Source: Clostridia bacterium (lineage in GTDB: Bacteria; Bacillota; Clostridia; Lachnospirales; WQUN01). Taken from it: a stretch of 5,570 bases of DNA. The notes below the pieces were generated by a model that made no database searches, was not told the origin of the DNA, and saw only the letters and a list, made by a program, of their open reading frames with translations. A program made the translations under genes and the position numbers. The first letter of the stretch is position 1, and each line of letters opens with the position of its first letter. Shown here in pieces: positions 1 through 5,570 of this stretch. Where the stretch lies: positions 1 through 5,570 of the forward strand of contig BNUF01000160.1 of NCBI GenBank assembly GCA_025997155.1. Direction: 5' to 3'.

Positions 1-822
1 GTTAGGTTTGCGTTGCAGAGATTTCGTTTTACCATACACTATAATGGTTATCAGTATGATGTTTAACGCGCCTGACAAGCATAGCAAAACAATCAATACA
101 GCACTTCCGCGTTGTGTATCCGTTGAAGTAACGCTTTTTCCACCGTTACCACTCGGCGGCAACAAATCTTGGTCACCTGAATTGTCATTGCTTGGGGGTT
201 CGGCATATTCATTATTCAAGATGAAATCCTCAATGGTTGCCATTGATATTGCAAGCCCGATTCCCTCGCTGTCTGAAAGTTTTAGTGTATTCATACCGAT
301 GACTTCGCCATTGTCGTTGAGCAAGGGACCGCCGCTATTGCCGGAGTTTATAGCGGCGTCCATTTGCAGGTATGAACGTGAGCCGATTTTCCGATTTTTA
401 GCGGACAACACGCCTTTTGTTAATGTATACGCCATACTGTTCGGCGCGCCGACTGCGTACACATCATCTCCGATTTTTGTTAAATCCTCATCTGCGACTT
501 GGAGCGGGATAAAACTTGCGCTGTTTATGCTAAGAACCGCTATGTCTATTTCAGTATCAATCGCTTCAACTTCCGCGCTATATTTTTCACCCGCGTAAGT
601 CTTGATTGTTACGGAACTGGCGTTAGCTATAACGTGAGCATTGGTAACAATCTTATGCTCTTCAATTGCAAATCCGCTGCCGACCGAGTTGTCGGAATAC
701 ACAATGACCACGGACTCATAAGCCGTTTCCGCGTCGAAGCCTATCGCGCCTGCTTGAATAGGGGCGCACAATATGATGACGAGAGAAACTACTATACCGA
801 GGGCATAGCGCAACCTTTTCAT
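1..822 (-). CDS. Membrane-anchored trypsin/HtrA-like serine protease (C-terminus beyond window)
   Basis: The frame is open from ATG at 822-820 to base 1 with no stop, giving 274 residues of a longer protein. Residues 1-26 form a signal peptide: basic start MKRLR, hydrophobic core, and an AGA site for signal peptidase. The chymotrypsin-fold protease domain follows at about 30-205 with a full triad: His63 in TNAHV, Asp93 in DIAVL and Ser163 in GNSGGPL, the pattern of DegP/HtrA proteases. No PDZ domain follows; instead there is a Pro/Asn/Gly/Ser-rich linker (about 206-238), a membrane helix (about 239-263) and the start of a basic tail (KTKSLQRK), which would be cytoplasmic. The protease should therefore act outside the membrane while tethered to it. 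An AAAGGGG ribosome site lies 7 bases before the ATG, and the gene starts 30 bases after the E2-FHA gene, so it is probably co-transcribed. Inferred role: cleaving an external part of the membrane complex or envelope proteins. The substrate is unknown. Confidence 0.93.
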   Translation of the reverse strand, partial: MKRLRYALGIVVSLVIILCAPIQAGAIGFDAETAYESVVIVYSDNSVGSGFAIEEHKIVTNAHVIANASSVTIKTYAGEKYSAEVEAIDTEIDIAVLSINSASFIPLQVADEDLTKIGDDVYAVGAPNSMAYTLTKGVLSAKNRKIGSRSYLQMDAAINSGNSGGPLLNDNGEVIGMNTLKLSDSEGIGLAISMATIEDFILNNEYAEPPSNDNSGDQDLLPPSGNGGKSVTSTDTQRGSAVLIVLLCLSGALNIILITIIVYGKTKSLQRKPN

Positions 823-829
823 ATTGACG

Positions 830-836
830 CCCCTTT
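830..836 (-). promoter_or_regulatory. Ribosome binding site of the serine protease
   Basis: AAAGGGG lies 7 bases before ATG 822, within the 30-base gap after the E2-FHA gene. The codons after this ATG encode a good signal peptide, which supports the start. Confidence 0.75.
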
Positions 837-852
837 CAAGAATTTATCTTGG

Positions 853-2598
853 TTACTTCGTGTTAAACACCATTACCGAGTTGCCGACAGCTATTGCATC
901 ACCTTGTTTCAAGACGTGACGGTTTGTTTTCATACCATTGACCACCGTGCCGAGAGGCGTTCCCTTGTCTATGACTACATATTTACTGCCGTCGAGTATG
1001 ATGTCGCAATGATGCGGCGCTACGAGTCTGTCCTTGAACAGCACGATTGTGTTCTTGCCGTTGTTGCCTATACTGGTCGTTCCAGCGAAAACGAGGTATT
1101 CCTTGCCCTCAAACTCGCCGCGAATGACCTTGAGCCACGCCTGCTTTGCAAACTGCTCCAGTAACCCAATACCAAGACCGATAAGCAATCCCATTATTAC
1201 AATGCCTATGGCTCTTGCGACAATACCAGTATCGTTTTCGCCAAACTTCACGATATTGACAGCGAAGTTGAATATAAAACCGCCGAGGAATCCTCCCGCA
1301 AACCCACCGAGAGAGCAAAACAGAAGTCTGCGGAGTTCGGGCTTGATTAAGCCAACTGAAACGCCAACGCCAAGCCCCATTATCGACCACCCAAAACCGC
1401 GTACTATAGCACTTGCCATTGTTGAAGCATCATCAGTCAACATTCCCGAATAGATTGCCTGCGCGATATAACCGCTGCCAAATCCAATCACAATCGAAAT
1501 GCCGGCTCCAATTAAGGCATACCGCACTGCTTTTTCTTTTGACCCATAGAAAACACCCTCGCCTATACCTAAGAACAATCCAAGTCCAAGTGCGAGCAGC
1601 ATAGCAAAGAAAGCGGAGGACAAGCGGGTTGCACTTTTACTAACTGAGGTTTGCTCGCTGTCTGATAAGTCCACCTTATCGTTAAGTTCTCCAAATTCAG
1701 TTAGAAATTCGAGGTAATCGCCGTTGTCAAAATCATAGTTCTGCATAAAATCGTAAACATCAGCGAGTTCAGACTGTCCCATCAACCTCAACATTTGGTT
1801 GCTGCTCGTGGCTTTATACAAGCCCTCTGATATGGCAAACCCAATAATTGCCCCGATGAACGCCCAAATTATCCCCTTAACCAAAATGGTCTTGAAGTTG
1901 ATTCGGTTTCCTTTAACAAGCCCACCGCGCGATACGGTCTGCATACGGTTCACGCTCGGCACAAACTCAATTCCCGCGAGTTCCTCTGCGGTTATGTCGA
2001 AATCGTTCCCTTGCGGTATTACTTCGGGAATCATTTCGGCAGCAAGCGTATCGGAAACAGGCGGCGCATCGTCTATAATTGCTTTTCCGCTATCGTCAAG
2101 CAAGTCAATACTTACCTCGTCATTTGCAGACGAGTAATCAGCGATATGCAAATCAAGTGTGCCTACTGGGAATAGGTGCTTGTTTTCCATAGCCCACTGC
2201 GCCGCTTCGGAAGAAAGCGGACTATATGAGTTCCACGACTTATACTGAATCATATCGCCGATGTTAATTATGATGTCGCTCAACGATTCGCCCGCGCCCC
2301 ATATATCCCCAATGCAAATCTGTCCGTCTCGGAAATTCGGATGCCAAATCGGGGTGCTGATTTTACAAATCGGCTTGTATCTCGGATATTCGGAATGGAG
2401 CGTAATCTCTACTTCGTGACGACCGAGGGTTTCAATTCTCCTGTCCGGCAATAGATAAATACCATTTACAAAATATGTCACATTATATTTCTCAGGTGGC
2501 TCACTTCCTACTGGGGTAACTATGATATTCTTGTGTCCGGCAAAGTCTTTCCTAACTTGCTCCCAATCGGCGGCTATTCTTCGCAGTCTTGCAGTCAT
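853..2598 (-). CDS. E2 ubiquitin-conjugating domain fused to six membrane helices and an FHA-like domain
   Basis: This 581-residue protein has three parts. Residues 1-145 read as a UBC (E2) fold: N-terminal helix, a YP..KP strand segment, HPN at 86-88, candidate thioester Cys95 in GQICIGDIW, and C-terminal helices (SPLSSEAAQW) matching the end of classical E2s. The gap from HPN to Cys is six residues, one shorter than in typical eukaryotic E2s. An acidic linker (about 146-225) leads to roughly six Gly-rich membrane helices at about 238-258, 328-350, 359-383, 397-416, 424-449 and 460-480. Basic short loops (SKEKAVR, KPELRR) suggest both ends are cytoplasmic, leaving the acidic loop 259-327 outside. 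Residues about 495-581 resemble an FHA domain: conserved His530 and an N-G pair at 554-555, but the usual Gly-Arg is Gly-Asn (511-512) and the usual Ser of SxxH is Ala527. The start overlaps the E1 stop as ATGA. The E2 would accept the Ubl from the neighbouring E1. The E2 call is strong; phosphopeptide binding by the FHA part is doubtful. Confidence 0.92.
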   Translation of the reverse strand: MTARLRRIAADWEQVRKDFAGHKNIIVTPVGSEPPEKYNVTYFVNGIYLLPDRRIETLGRHEVEITLHSEYPRYKPICKISTPIWHPNFRDGQICIGDIWGAGESLSDIIINIGDMIQYKSWNSYSPLSSEAAQWAMENKHLFPVGTLDLHIADYSSANDEVSIDLLDDSGKAIIDDAPPVSDTLAAEMIPEVIPQGNDFDITAEELAGIEFVPSVNRMQTVSRGGLVKGNRINFKTILVKGIIWAFIGAIIGFAISEGLYKATSSNQMLRLMGQSELADVYDFMQNYDFDNGDYLEFLTEFGELNDKVDLSDSEQTSVSKSATRLSSAFFAMLLALGLGLFLGIGEGVFYGSKEKAVRYALIGAGISIVIGFGSGYIAQAIYSGMLTDDASTMASAIVRGFGWSIMGLGVGVSVGLIKPELRRLLFCSLGGFAGGFLGGFIFNFAVNIVKFGENDTGIVARAIGIVIMGLLIGLGIGLLEQFAKQAWLKVIRGEFEGKEYLVFAGTTSIGNNGKNTIVLFKDRLVAPHHCDIILDGSKYVVIDKGTPLGTVVNGMKTNRHVLKQGDAIAVGNSVMVFNTK

Positions 2599-3800
2599 TG
2601 GCGTTGCCCTCCTTGATTAAAGTCTGAAAATATCTCAGCTTCGTCTGCCGAAAATTCATAGTGCTTTGAAGTCGTACCAACTCGCCCCGACACAATATGC
2701 AAAGGTGGAACACCGATTTCCCCAGCAGTTTTATCTAAAAATGCTTCCGTGCCATCTAACGAGTGGAATCGCTCAAAGTTCATAGTCGCGCCGCACTTGT
2801 GGCAGAGGATATTTTCAGCTCTTAAACTATGAATCGGAGCAAAGAGTTCTTTGCGTTCCCCACACGAACAGACAGCATCAGAAGCAAAGTCACGGTCAAA
2901 ATCAACGACTGCGTTCTCGCCCAAATCAGTTTTAACGTCTCTGACGAGTTCCGCAAGTGTAAGTGAATGAACTGACCACGGCATTTCGCTAATACTCTCG
3001 TATGTGTCGTGGCTCATACAGTCCGGTTTGCGCTGATATTCGACAACATACGAATCGTGAGTAAGTCCGTTAAAGACATAGCACTTCCCGGCGAGGGTAG
3101 GCAGATTACGGTCGCTGTGGAGAAGTTTCAACATCTCCTGAACCTGAACACCTGCGATAACTGCCGATGATGTCGGCGTTGTCGGAATCTTGCCCTCTGC
3201 CATTTGTTCGTTTGTCAGCAAGGCACAGGATTTGCGCTTGTTTATGAGTTTCCAGTCGATTTCCGTCATCGTACATTCGTAACACGCGCCATCGGGAGGG
3301 GTAAATACACGGGCAAAGCCGTTCAAAACTTCGATTGCGCCGTCAATCCACGGCTTATTCACTTTATAGCACGACTGGTTAATGGCAAGCCGCGCTTCTC
3401 GGTTATCAAGACCCCCCAAGACAAGACTGACACGCCGAAAGACGCCAAGCCCAATGTCGTCAATGATATTCAGAGTTAAAGCCTTAGCCTTAATATCAGG
3501 GTTCATCTCAATCGCTCTCTCGGCGGCGACTTCCGCTTTGAATCGCCCAACATCTTTTGCGCGAAACAAAACAGACCGCGTGAGGTTGCTGTTTTCGATA
3601 GAGTCCATATCAACGACAAGAATACGCCCGACACCAAGCAACGCGAGGTCTTTTATCAACTCGTTACCTATTGCGCCCGCTCCGACTACCATTATGGTCG
3701 CATCGCGGATCCGCTCTTGCTCCCACCAAGTAATCAAGCGTAGTCGGGCGTACCTATCCTCGGTGAAGTCATTTTCGGTTAGTTCAATGTTATCGCTCAT
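2595..3800 (-). CDS. E1-like ubiquitin-activating enzyme (ThiF/MoeB/UBA superfamily) with Cys-rich C-terminal extension
   Basis: This is a 401-residue E1-like adenylating enzyme, expected to activate the C-terminus of the adjacent Ubl with ATP and pass it to the E2. The Rossmann ATP site reads VVGAGAIG (38-45), followed by VDMDSIENSNLTRS with an arginine-finger-like Arg75, Lys88, and the metal-binding Asp132 in GGLDN. CYEC (173-176) is a half zinc site. Cys192 in KSCAL sits where MoeB/ThiF and UBA-type E1s carry the catalytic cysteine, followed by PTTPTSSAVIAGVQVQE, the usual helix-start segment. After the core (about 1-255) lies a C-terminal extension with CSC (311-313) and CHKC (333-336), probably a zinc-ribbon-like element, then a conserved-looking GVPPLHIV segment. 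ATG at 3800 is preferred to an upstream GTG at 3812, because that GTG lies inside the AGGTG ribosome site 9 bases before the ATG. The gene overlaps the Ubl gene by 11 bases and the E2 gene by 4. Its true Ubl partner is inferred from this order. Confidence 0.93.
   Translation of the reverse strand: MSDNIELTENDFTEDRYARLRLITWWEQERIRDATIMVVGAGAIGNELIKDLALLGVGRILVVDMDSIENSNLTRSVLFRAKDVGRFKAEVAAERAIEMNPDIKAKALTLNIIDDIGLGVFRRVSLVLGGLDNREARLAINQSCYKVNKPWIDGAIEVLNGFARVFTPPDGACYECTMTEIDWKLINKRKSCALLTNEQMAEGKIPTTPTSSAVIAGVQVQEMLKLLHSDRNLPTLAGKCYVFNGLTHDSYVVEYQRKPDCMSHDTYESISEMPWSVHSLTLAELVRDVKTDLGENAVVDFDRDFASDAVCSCGERKELFAPIHSLRAENILCHKCGATMNFERFHSLDGTEAFLDKTAGEIGVPPLHIVSGRVGTTSKHYEFSADEAEIFSDFNQGGQRQ
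2607..2614 (-). promoter_or_regulatory. Ribosome binding site of the E2-FHA gene, inside the E1 gene
   Basis: AAGGAGGG, close to a perfect match to the 16S rRNA tail, lies 8 bases before ATG 2598 inside the final codons of the E1 gene. Together with the ATGA stop/start overlap it suggests strong, coupled translation of the E2 fusion. Confidence 0.85.
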
Positions 3801-4077
3801 AATCGTCAGCACCTGCCGTTATCTCCGGTTGTAATCTGAGAACATCACCGTCCTTGATTCCCGCCTCTCCGAGCGTCTGCGCCTCAAGCAGTTGCCGACC
3901 GGTTACCTTGTGAATGAACTTGTAACTGATAGGATTGCCGTCGGGTCCCACTGACGGGAGCTTGATTTTCTCAATCAGCTTGACCATAATAATGCCGCAC
4001 TTAATATCGTCCGGCAAGCCGACCTTTTGTTCTTTGTTCCCCGTTGCGTCAATGATGATGACATTTACCTTAGCCAT
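3790..4077 (-). CDS. Ubiquitin-like protein of YukD/EsaB type
   Basis: This is a 95-residue single-domain beta-grasp protein. The order of elements matches ubiquitin: first strand AKVNVIIID, second strand EQKVGLP, the helix around CGIIMVKLIEKI (27-38), then YKFIHKVTGRQLLEAQTLGEAGIKDGD and a last strand VLRLQP that lines up with VLRLRGG of ubiquitin. The tail does not end in Gly-Gly; it continues PEITAG, with Gly89 followed by ADDYER. YukD/EsaB proteins of type VII secretion share this fold and are not conjugated, so by itself the protein could be structural. Placement directly before an E1 and an E2 argues that it is the modifier. The start at 4077 is chosen over one at 4140 because AAAAGGAG sits 8 bases before it and because the longer form would overlap the upstream gene with non-family residues. 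The stop overlaps the E1 start by 11 bases. Confidence 0.92.
   Translation of the reverse strand: MAKVNVIIIDATGNKEQKVGLPDDIKCGIIMVKLIEKIKLPSVGPDGNPISYKFIHKVTGRQLLEAQTLGEAGIKDGDVLRLQPEITAGADDYER
3810..3814 (-). promoter_or_regulatory. Ribosome binding site of the E1 gene, inside the Ubl gene
   Basis: AGGTG lies 9 bases before ATG 3800, within the last codons of the Ubl gene. It contains the GTG that would otherwise give a start at 3812, so the ATG is the better start. It is weaker than the other sites here, fitting translational coupling to the Ubl gene. Confidence 0.65.
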
Positions 4078-4085
4078 TATAAATA

Positions 4086-4093
4086 CTCCTTTT
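4086..4093 (-). promoter_or_regulatory. Ribosome binding site that sets the Ubl start
   Basis: AAAAGGAG lies 8 bases before ATG 4077. It decides for the 95-residue ubiquitin-like protein over a 116-residue form starting at 4140 inside the preceding gene. Confidence 0.88.
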
Positions 4094-4105
4094 GTGCGAT
4101 GAAGT

Positions 4106-4969
4106 TTAGAAATCAATGTCTGTTGCTGTACTTTCAGCAAGCAATTTGTAATAAGCGATAACCACGCTCGTATAATATTGCATCATCCAGTCGTACCAGA
4201 TGTTTTTACTGTAATCAGTTTTCTGTTCAGCATTGTTGTGGCGAAATTCAAATCCGTTGACAATGCCAAAAATCAACTTGTCGTGTTCGTTTTTACTGAC
4301 TCCATATTCAGCACTGAACCTCTCCTTGAGGTCGTTGCGAACTTTCTCCAAAATGTCCGCAAGAGTACAGATAGACTTTTTCTTCGTTTCCATATCGGCA
4401 TCATAGTGATAGAACGCTTTGGAAGCCGAAACAAGTTGCTCGTATATACCAGTCGGCACTTCTTGCGAATTAGATGACAACTGCTGTCTTAGGGCTTCGT
4501 TCGGCAATCTCATTATGAACCCGTTTGTTGGCTCTAAGTAAAAGCCCTCACCATAAAAGCGCAATAGCCCGTTAATATGTTCGGCGTATTCATCTTTTTG
4601 CAGTTTGTTTTCAATCAACTGCGTTTGCTCGTTAAATACGCCAATATGATGATAGAGAATTTCTATGACGGTAAACAATTCTGCGTCTGAATAGATTTCG
4701 TAGTATTGATGTATGGGATAGATGTTTGCGCTGTTGGTATGCTGAAAGAAATACACTTCTGGCGACGTTTCAAGAGTCAACGGACAAAGCAACTCCGTTT
4801 CACCTGACCACTTATTTGTAGTTCGCTTTATGCCTAATTCTGCGGCGATAAAATAACCCTTTTCGCGGAAATACGAATAGGTTTTGCAGAAATATGTACG
4901 CATATCTTCGTATGACAGACTTGCGTTATCTTTAAGTAAACCATTACGTTTAGCGTAGAACTCCTGCAT
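4106..4969 (-). CDS. Hypothetical protein, mixed/helical, HEPN-like C-terminal pattern possible
   Basis: I do not recognise this 287-residue protein. It has no signal peptide or membrane helix and is rich in aromatic residues (Tyr, Phe), so it is probably cytoplasmic. The N-terminal half looks mixed alpha/beta (residues 1-155). The C-terminal half is mainly helical: ASKAFYHYDADMETKKK, a segment ADILEKVRNDLKERF (204-218), then FGIVNGFEFRHNN (234-246), KTDYSKNIWYDWMMQYY and a final helix. The FEFRHNN motif followed by an aromatic helix recalls helical domains of the HEPN/Abi-associated type, but the Rx4-6H HEPN catalytic spacing is not evident, so this is only a suggestion. A strong AAAAGGAG site lies 8 bases before the ATG. 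It sits 28 bases upstream of the Ubl gene and 97 bases after the stop of the zinc-ribbon gene, so it likely belongs to the same operon, perhaps as a substrate, adaptor or effector. Confidence 0.8.
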   Translation of the reverse strand: MQEFYAKRNGLLKDNASLSYEDMRTYFCKTYSYFREKGYFIAAELGIKRTTNKWSGETELLCPLTLETSPEVYFFQHTNSANIYPIHQYYEIYSDAELFTVIEILYHHIGVFNEQTQLIENKLQKDEYAEHINGLLRFYGEGFYLEPTNGFIMRLPNEALRQQLSSNSQEVPTGIYEQLVSASKAFYHYDADMETKKKSICTLADILEKVRNDLKERFSAEYGVSKNEHDKLIFGIVNGFEFRHNNAEQKTDYSKNIWYDWMMQYYTSVVIAYYKLLAESTATDIDF

Positions 4970-4977
4970 ATTTCAAG

Positions 4978-4985
4978 CTCCTTTT
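4978..4985 (-). promoter_or_regulatory. Ribosome binding site of the 287-residue protein
   Basis: AAAAGGAG lies 8 bases before the ATG at 4969. It supports this start and argues against a GTG-initiated frame that begins at 5067 and runs across the hairpin into the gene. Confidence 0.85.
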
Positions 4986-4995
4986 CCGGCTTTTT

Positions 4996-5053
4996 TGCAA
5001 GACCGCTTGAAAATGCCTGTTTATTCAGCCACCTCAAGCGGTCAGCGCTTGCA
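4996..5053 (-). repeat. Perfect 10-bp inverted repeat (hairpin) in the intergenic gap
   Basis: The arms GACCGCTTGA (5001-5010) and TCAAGCGGTC (5034-5043) are perfect reverse complements with a 23-base loop. An outer 5-bp stem, TGCAA (4996-5000) with TTGCA (5049-5053), adds to it across a 5-base bulge (5044-5048). On the minus (operon) strand no U-run follows, so it is not a normal terminator for the operon. On the plus strand TTTTT (5054-5058) follows the outer stem directly, so it could end antisense transcription. It may also be an mRNA processing or stability element between the zinc-ribbon gene and the rest of the operon. The repeat is seen; the role is inferred. Confidence 0.7.
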
Positions 5054-5063
5054 TTTTTACAAA

Positions 5064-5570
5064 TCACTTCTTATTTTCGTACATTACCTCAAGCCCCTTG
5101 TCGGGGTGATATGTCCAACTTACTTTAACTTTGTCATTCTCATCGGTTTGGCGCCCCTGTGACCAAGTCGTTTCATTCATTTTCGCAAGTAGTGAGTTGG
5201 GAAAGCCGAGTTTATCATTTGCTGTTTCAACAGCATCCATTGCTGCACCAACAACTGCATAGAAATCAAGCAATTCGCTATAATCTAAGTCATCGTCATC
5301 CAAATCTCTTGGGTTTGTATCAAGTTTCATATAACTTCCGTCCGAAGCGATTGTACACCACTTTTCACTTGCGTACTCGCCAAACAGTTTTTGGAAGTCT
5401 GGGCCGGAACTACCTATTGAAGTAGCGATAATAACAATGACAGCAACAACCGCAACACCGATACCGCCAAAGATGAACGGCTTTTTGTTTTTCTTTTTTA
5501 TGACGGCATTGAGTTGTCCGATTTTAGCGGCAACCGAAGAATCAACCGCAAGTCCGCTTTTTTGTCCACA
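5064..5570 (-). CDS. Zinc-ribbon membrane protein, N-terminus beyond window
   Basis: The frame is open from the right edge to a TGA at 5066-5064, giving 168 residues of the C-terminal part. An internal ATG at 5330 is not the start, because coding sequence with domain features continues upstream of it. The visible part begins with CGQKSG, typical of the second half of a CxxCG zinc ribbon. It continues with a short helix and basic stretch (KKKNKKP, 26-31), a membrane helix at about 33-52, and an extracytoplasmic-looking C-terminal domain with KWCTIASDGSYMKLDTNP, an acidic DDDDLDY segment, LGFPNSLLAKM and VSWTYHPDKGLEVMY. I associate this C-terminal pattern with a widespread family of zinc-ribbon proteins of unknown function in gut Clostridia. 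With a cytoplasmic ribbon and an external domain it may be a sensor or substrate of the membrane system downstream. Function unknown. Confidence 0.88.
   Translation of the reverse strand, partial: CGQKSGLAVDSSVAAKIGQLNAVIKKKNKKPFIFGGIGVAVVAVIVIIATSIGSSGPDFQKLFGEYASEKWCTIASDGSYMKLDTNPRDLDDDDLDYSELLDFYAVVGAAMDAVETANDKLGFPNSLLAKMNETTWSQGRQTDENDKVKVSWTYHPDKGLEVMYENKK

Larger units (their letters stand above)
1..5570 (-). other. Probable single operon for a membrane-linked ubiquitin-like system
   Basis: All six genes point the same way. Gaps are 94, 28, -11, -4 and 30 bases, and I see no convincing operon-strand terminator or promoter inside. The largest gap (4970-5063) holds the inverted repeat and could separate the zinc-ribbon gene from the other five. 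The promoter and the end of the operon lie outside the window. Confidence 0.75.

Noticed and set aside
8..598. Plus-strand open frame of 196 residues
   Set aside because: It is antisense to the protease gene, whose catalytic motifs and signal peptide are on the minus strand; the plus-strand product has no recognisable domain.
499..1164. Plus-strand open frame of 221 residues
   Set aside because: It spans the protease and the FHA coding regions on the opposite strand and shows no family features.
1109..1390. Minus-strand frame of 93 residues
   Set aside because: It is a shifted-frame shadow of the Gly-rich membrane region of the E2-FHA gene.
3790..4077. Classical type VII secretion locus based on the YukD-like protein
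   Set aside because: No WXG100 protein, EssC-type ATPase or EsaA/EssB-like gene is visible. The adjacent E1 and E2 fit a conjugation pathway better, though a link beyond the window cannot be excluded.
3790..4140. 116-residue version of the Ubl
   Set aside because: The extra 21 residues overlap the preceding gene and lie upstream of the AAAAGGAG site that serves ATG 4077.
4834..5067. Minus-strand GTG frame of 77 residues overlapping the zinc-ribbon stop as GTGA
   Set aside because: The ribosome site before the GTG is weak, the frame runs through the hairpin, and it then overlaps the well-supported 287-residue gene out of frame. The overlap is tempting but the product has no family features.
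5064..5330. 88-residue protein starting at the ATG at 5330
   Set aside because: The same frame stays open to the window edge with a membrane helix and a zinc-ribbon remnant upstream, so this ATG is internal.

Overview
The window carries six genes, all on the minus strand, packed into what looks like one operon read from right to left. The first (right edge) and last (left edge) genes are cut by the window ends. Strong AGGAG-type ribosome binding sites, tight gene packing, moderate GC and a zinc-ribbon lipid-facing protein type that I associate with gut Clostridia all suggest a Firmicutes-like anaerobe, probably class Clostridia. No rRNA or other marker is present to confirm this.

Order of transcription: (1) 5570-5064, the C-terminal 168 residues of a zinc-ribbon protein with one membrane helix; (2) a 94-base gap holding a perfect 10-bp inverted repeat; (3) 4969-4106, a 287-residue protein of unknown function; (4) 4077-3790, a 95-residue ubiquitin-like protein of the YukD/EsaB type; (5) 3800-2595, an E1-like (ThiF/MoeB/UBA superfamily) activating enzyme with a cysteine-rich C-terminal extension; (6) 2598-853, a 581-residue protein that joins an apparently active E2 ubiquitin-conjugating domain (HPN motif plus cysteine) to about six membrane helices and a C-terminal FHA-like domain; (7) 822-1, a secreted trypsin/HtrA-like serine protease with a C-terminal membrane anchor, running off the left edge. 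The Ubl, E1 and E2 genes overlap by 11 and 4 bases, which points to translational coupling and a shared function.

Taken together this is a bacterial ubiquitin-like conjugation module (Ubl + E1 + E2) built into a membrane. The E2 and FHA domains would both lie in the cytoplasm, linked through the membrane to an acidic external loop, while the protease acts outside. This layout differs from the better known bacterial modules (CBASS Cap2/Cap3, Bil operons), which use soluble E2s and a JAB-type deubiquitinase; no JAB gene, RING E3, WXG100 or FtsK/SpoIIIE ATPase is visible here. The Ubl has no terminal Gly-Gly but has a single glycine followed by six residues, so it would need trimming or works without classical conjugation. 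The substrate and biological role (type VII-like secretion, envelope stress response or defence) cannot be read from this window.
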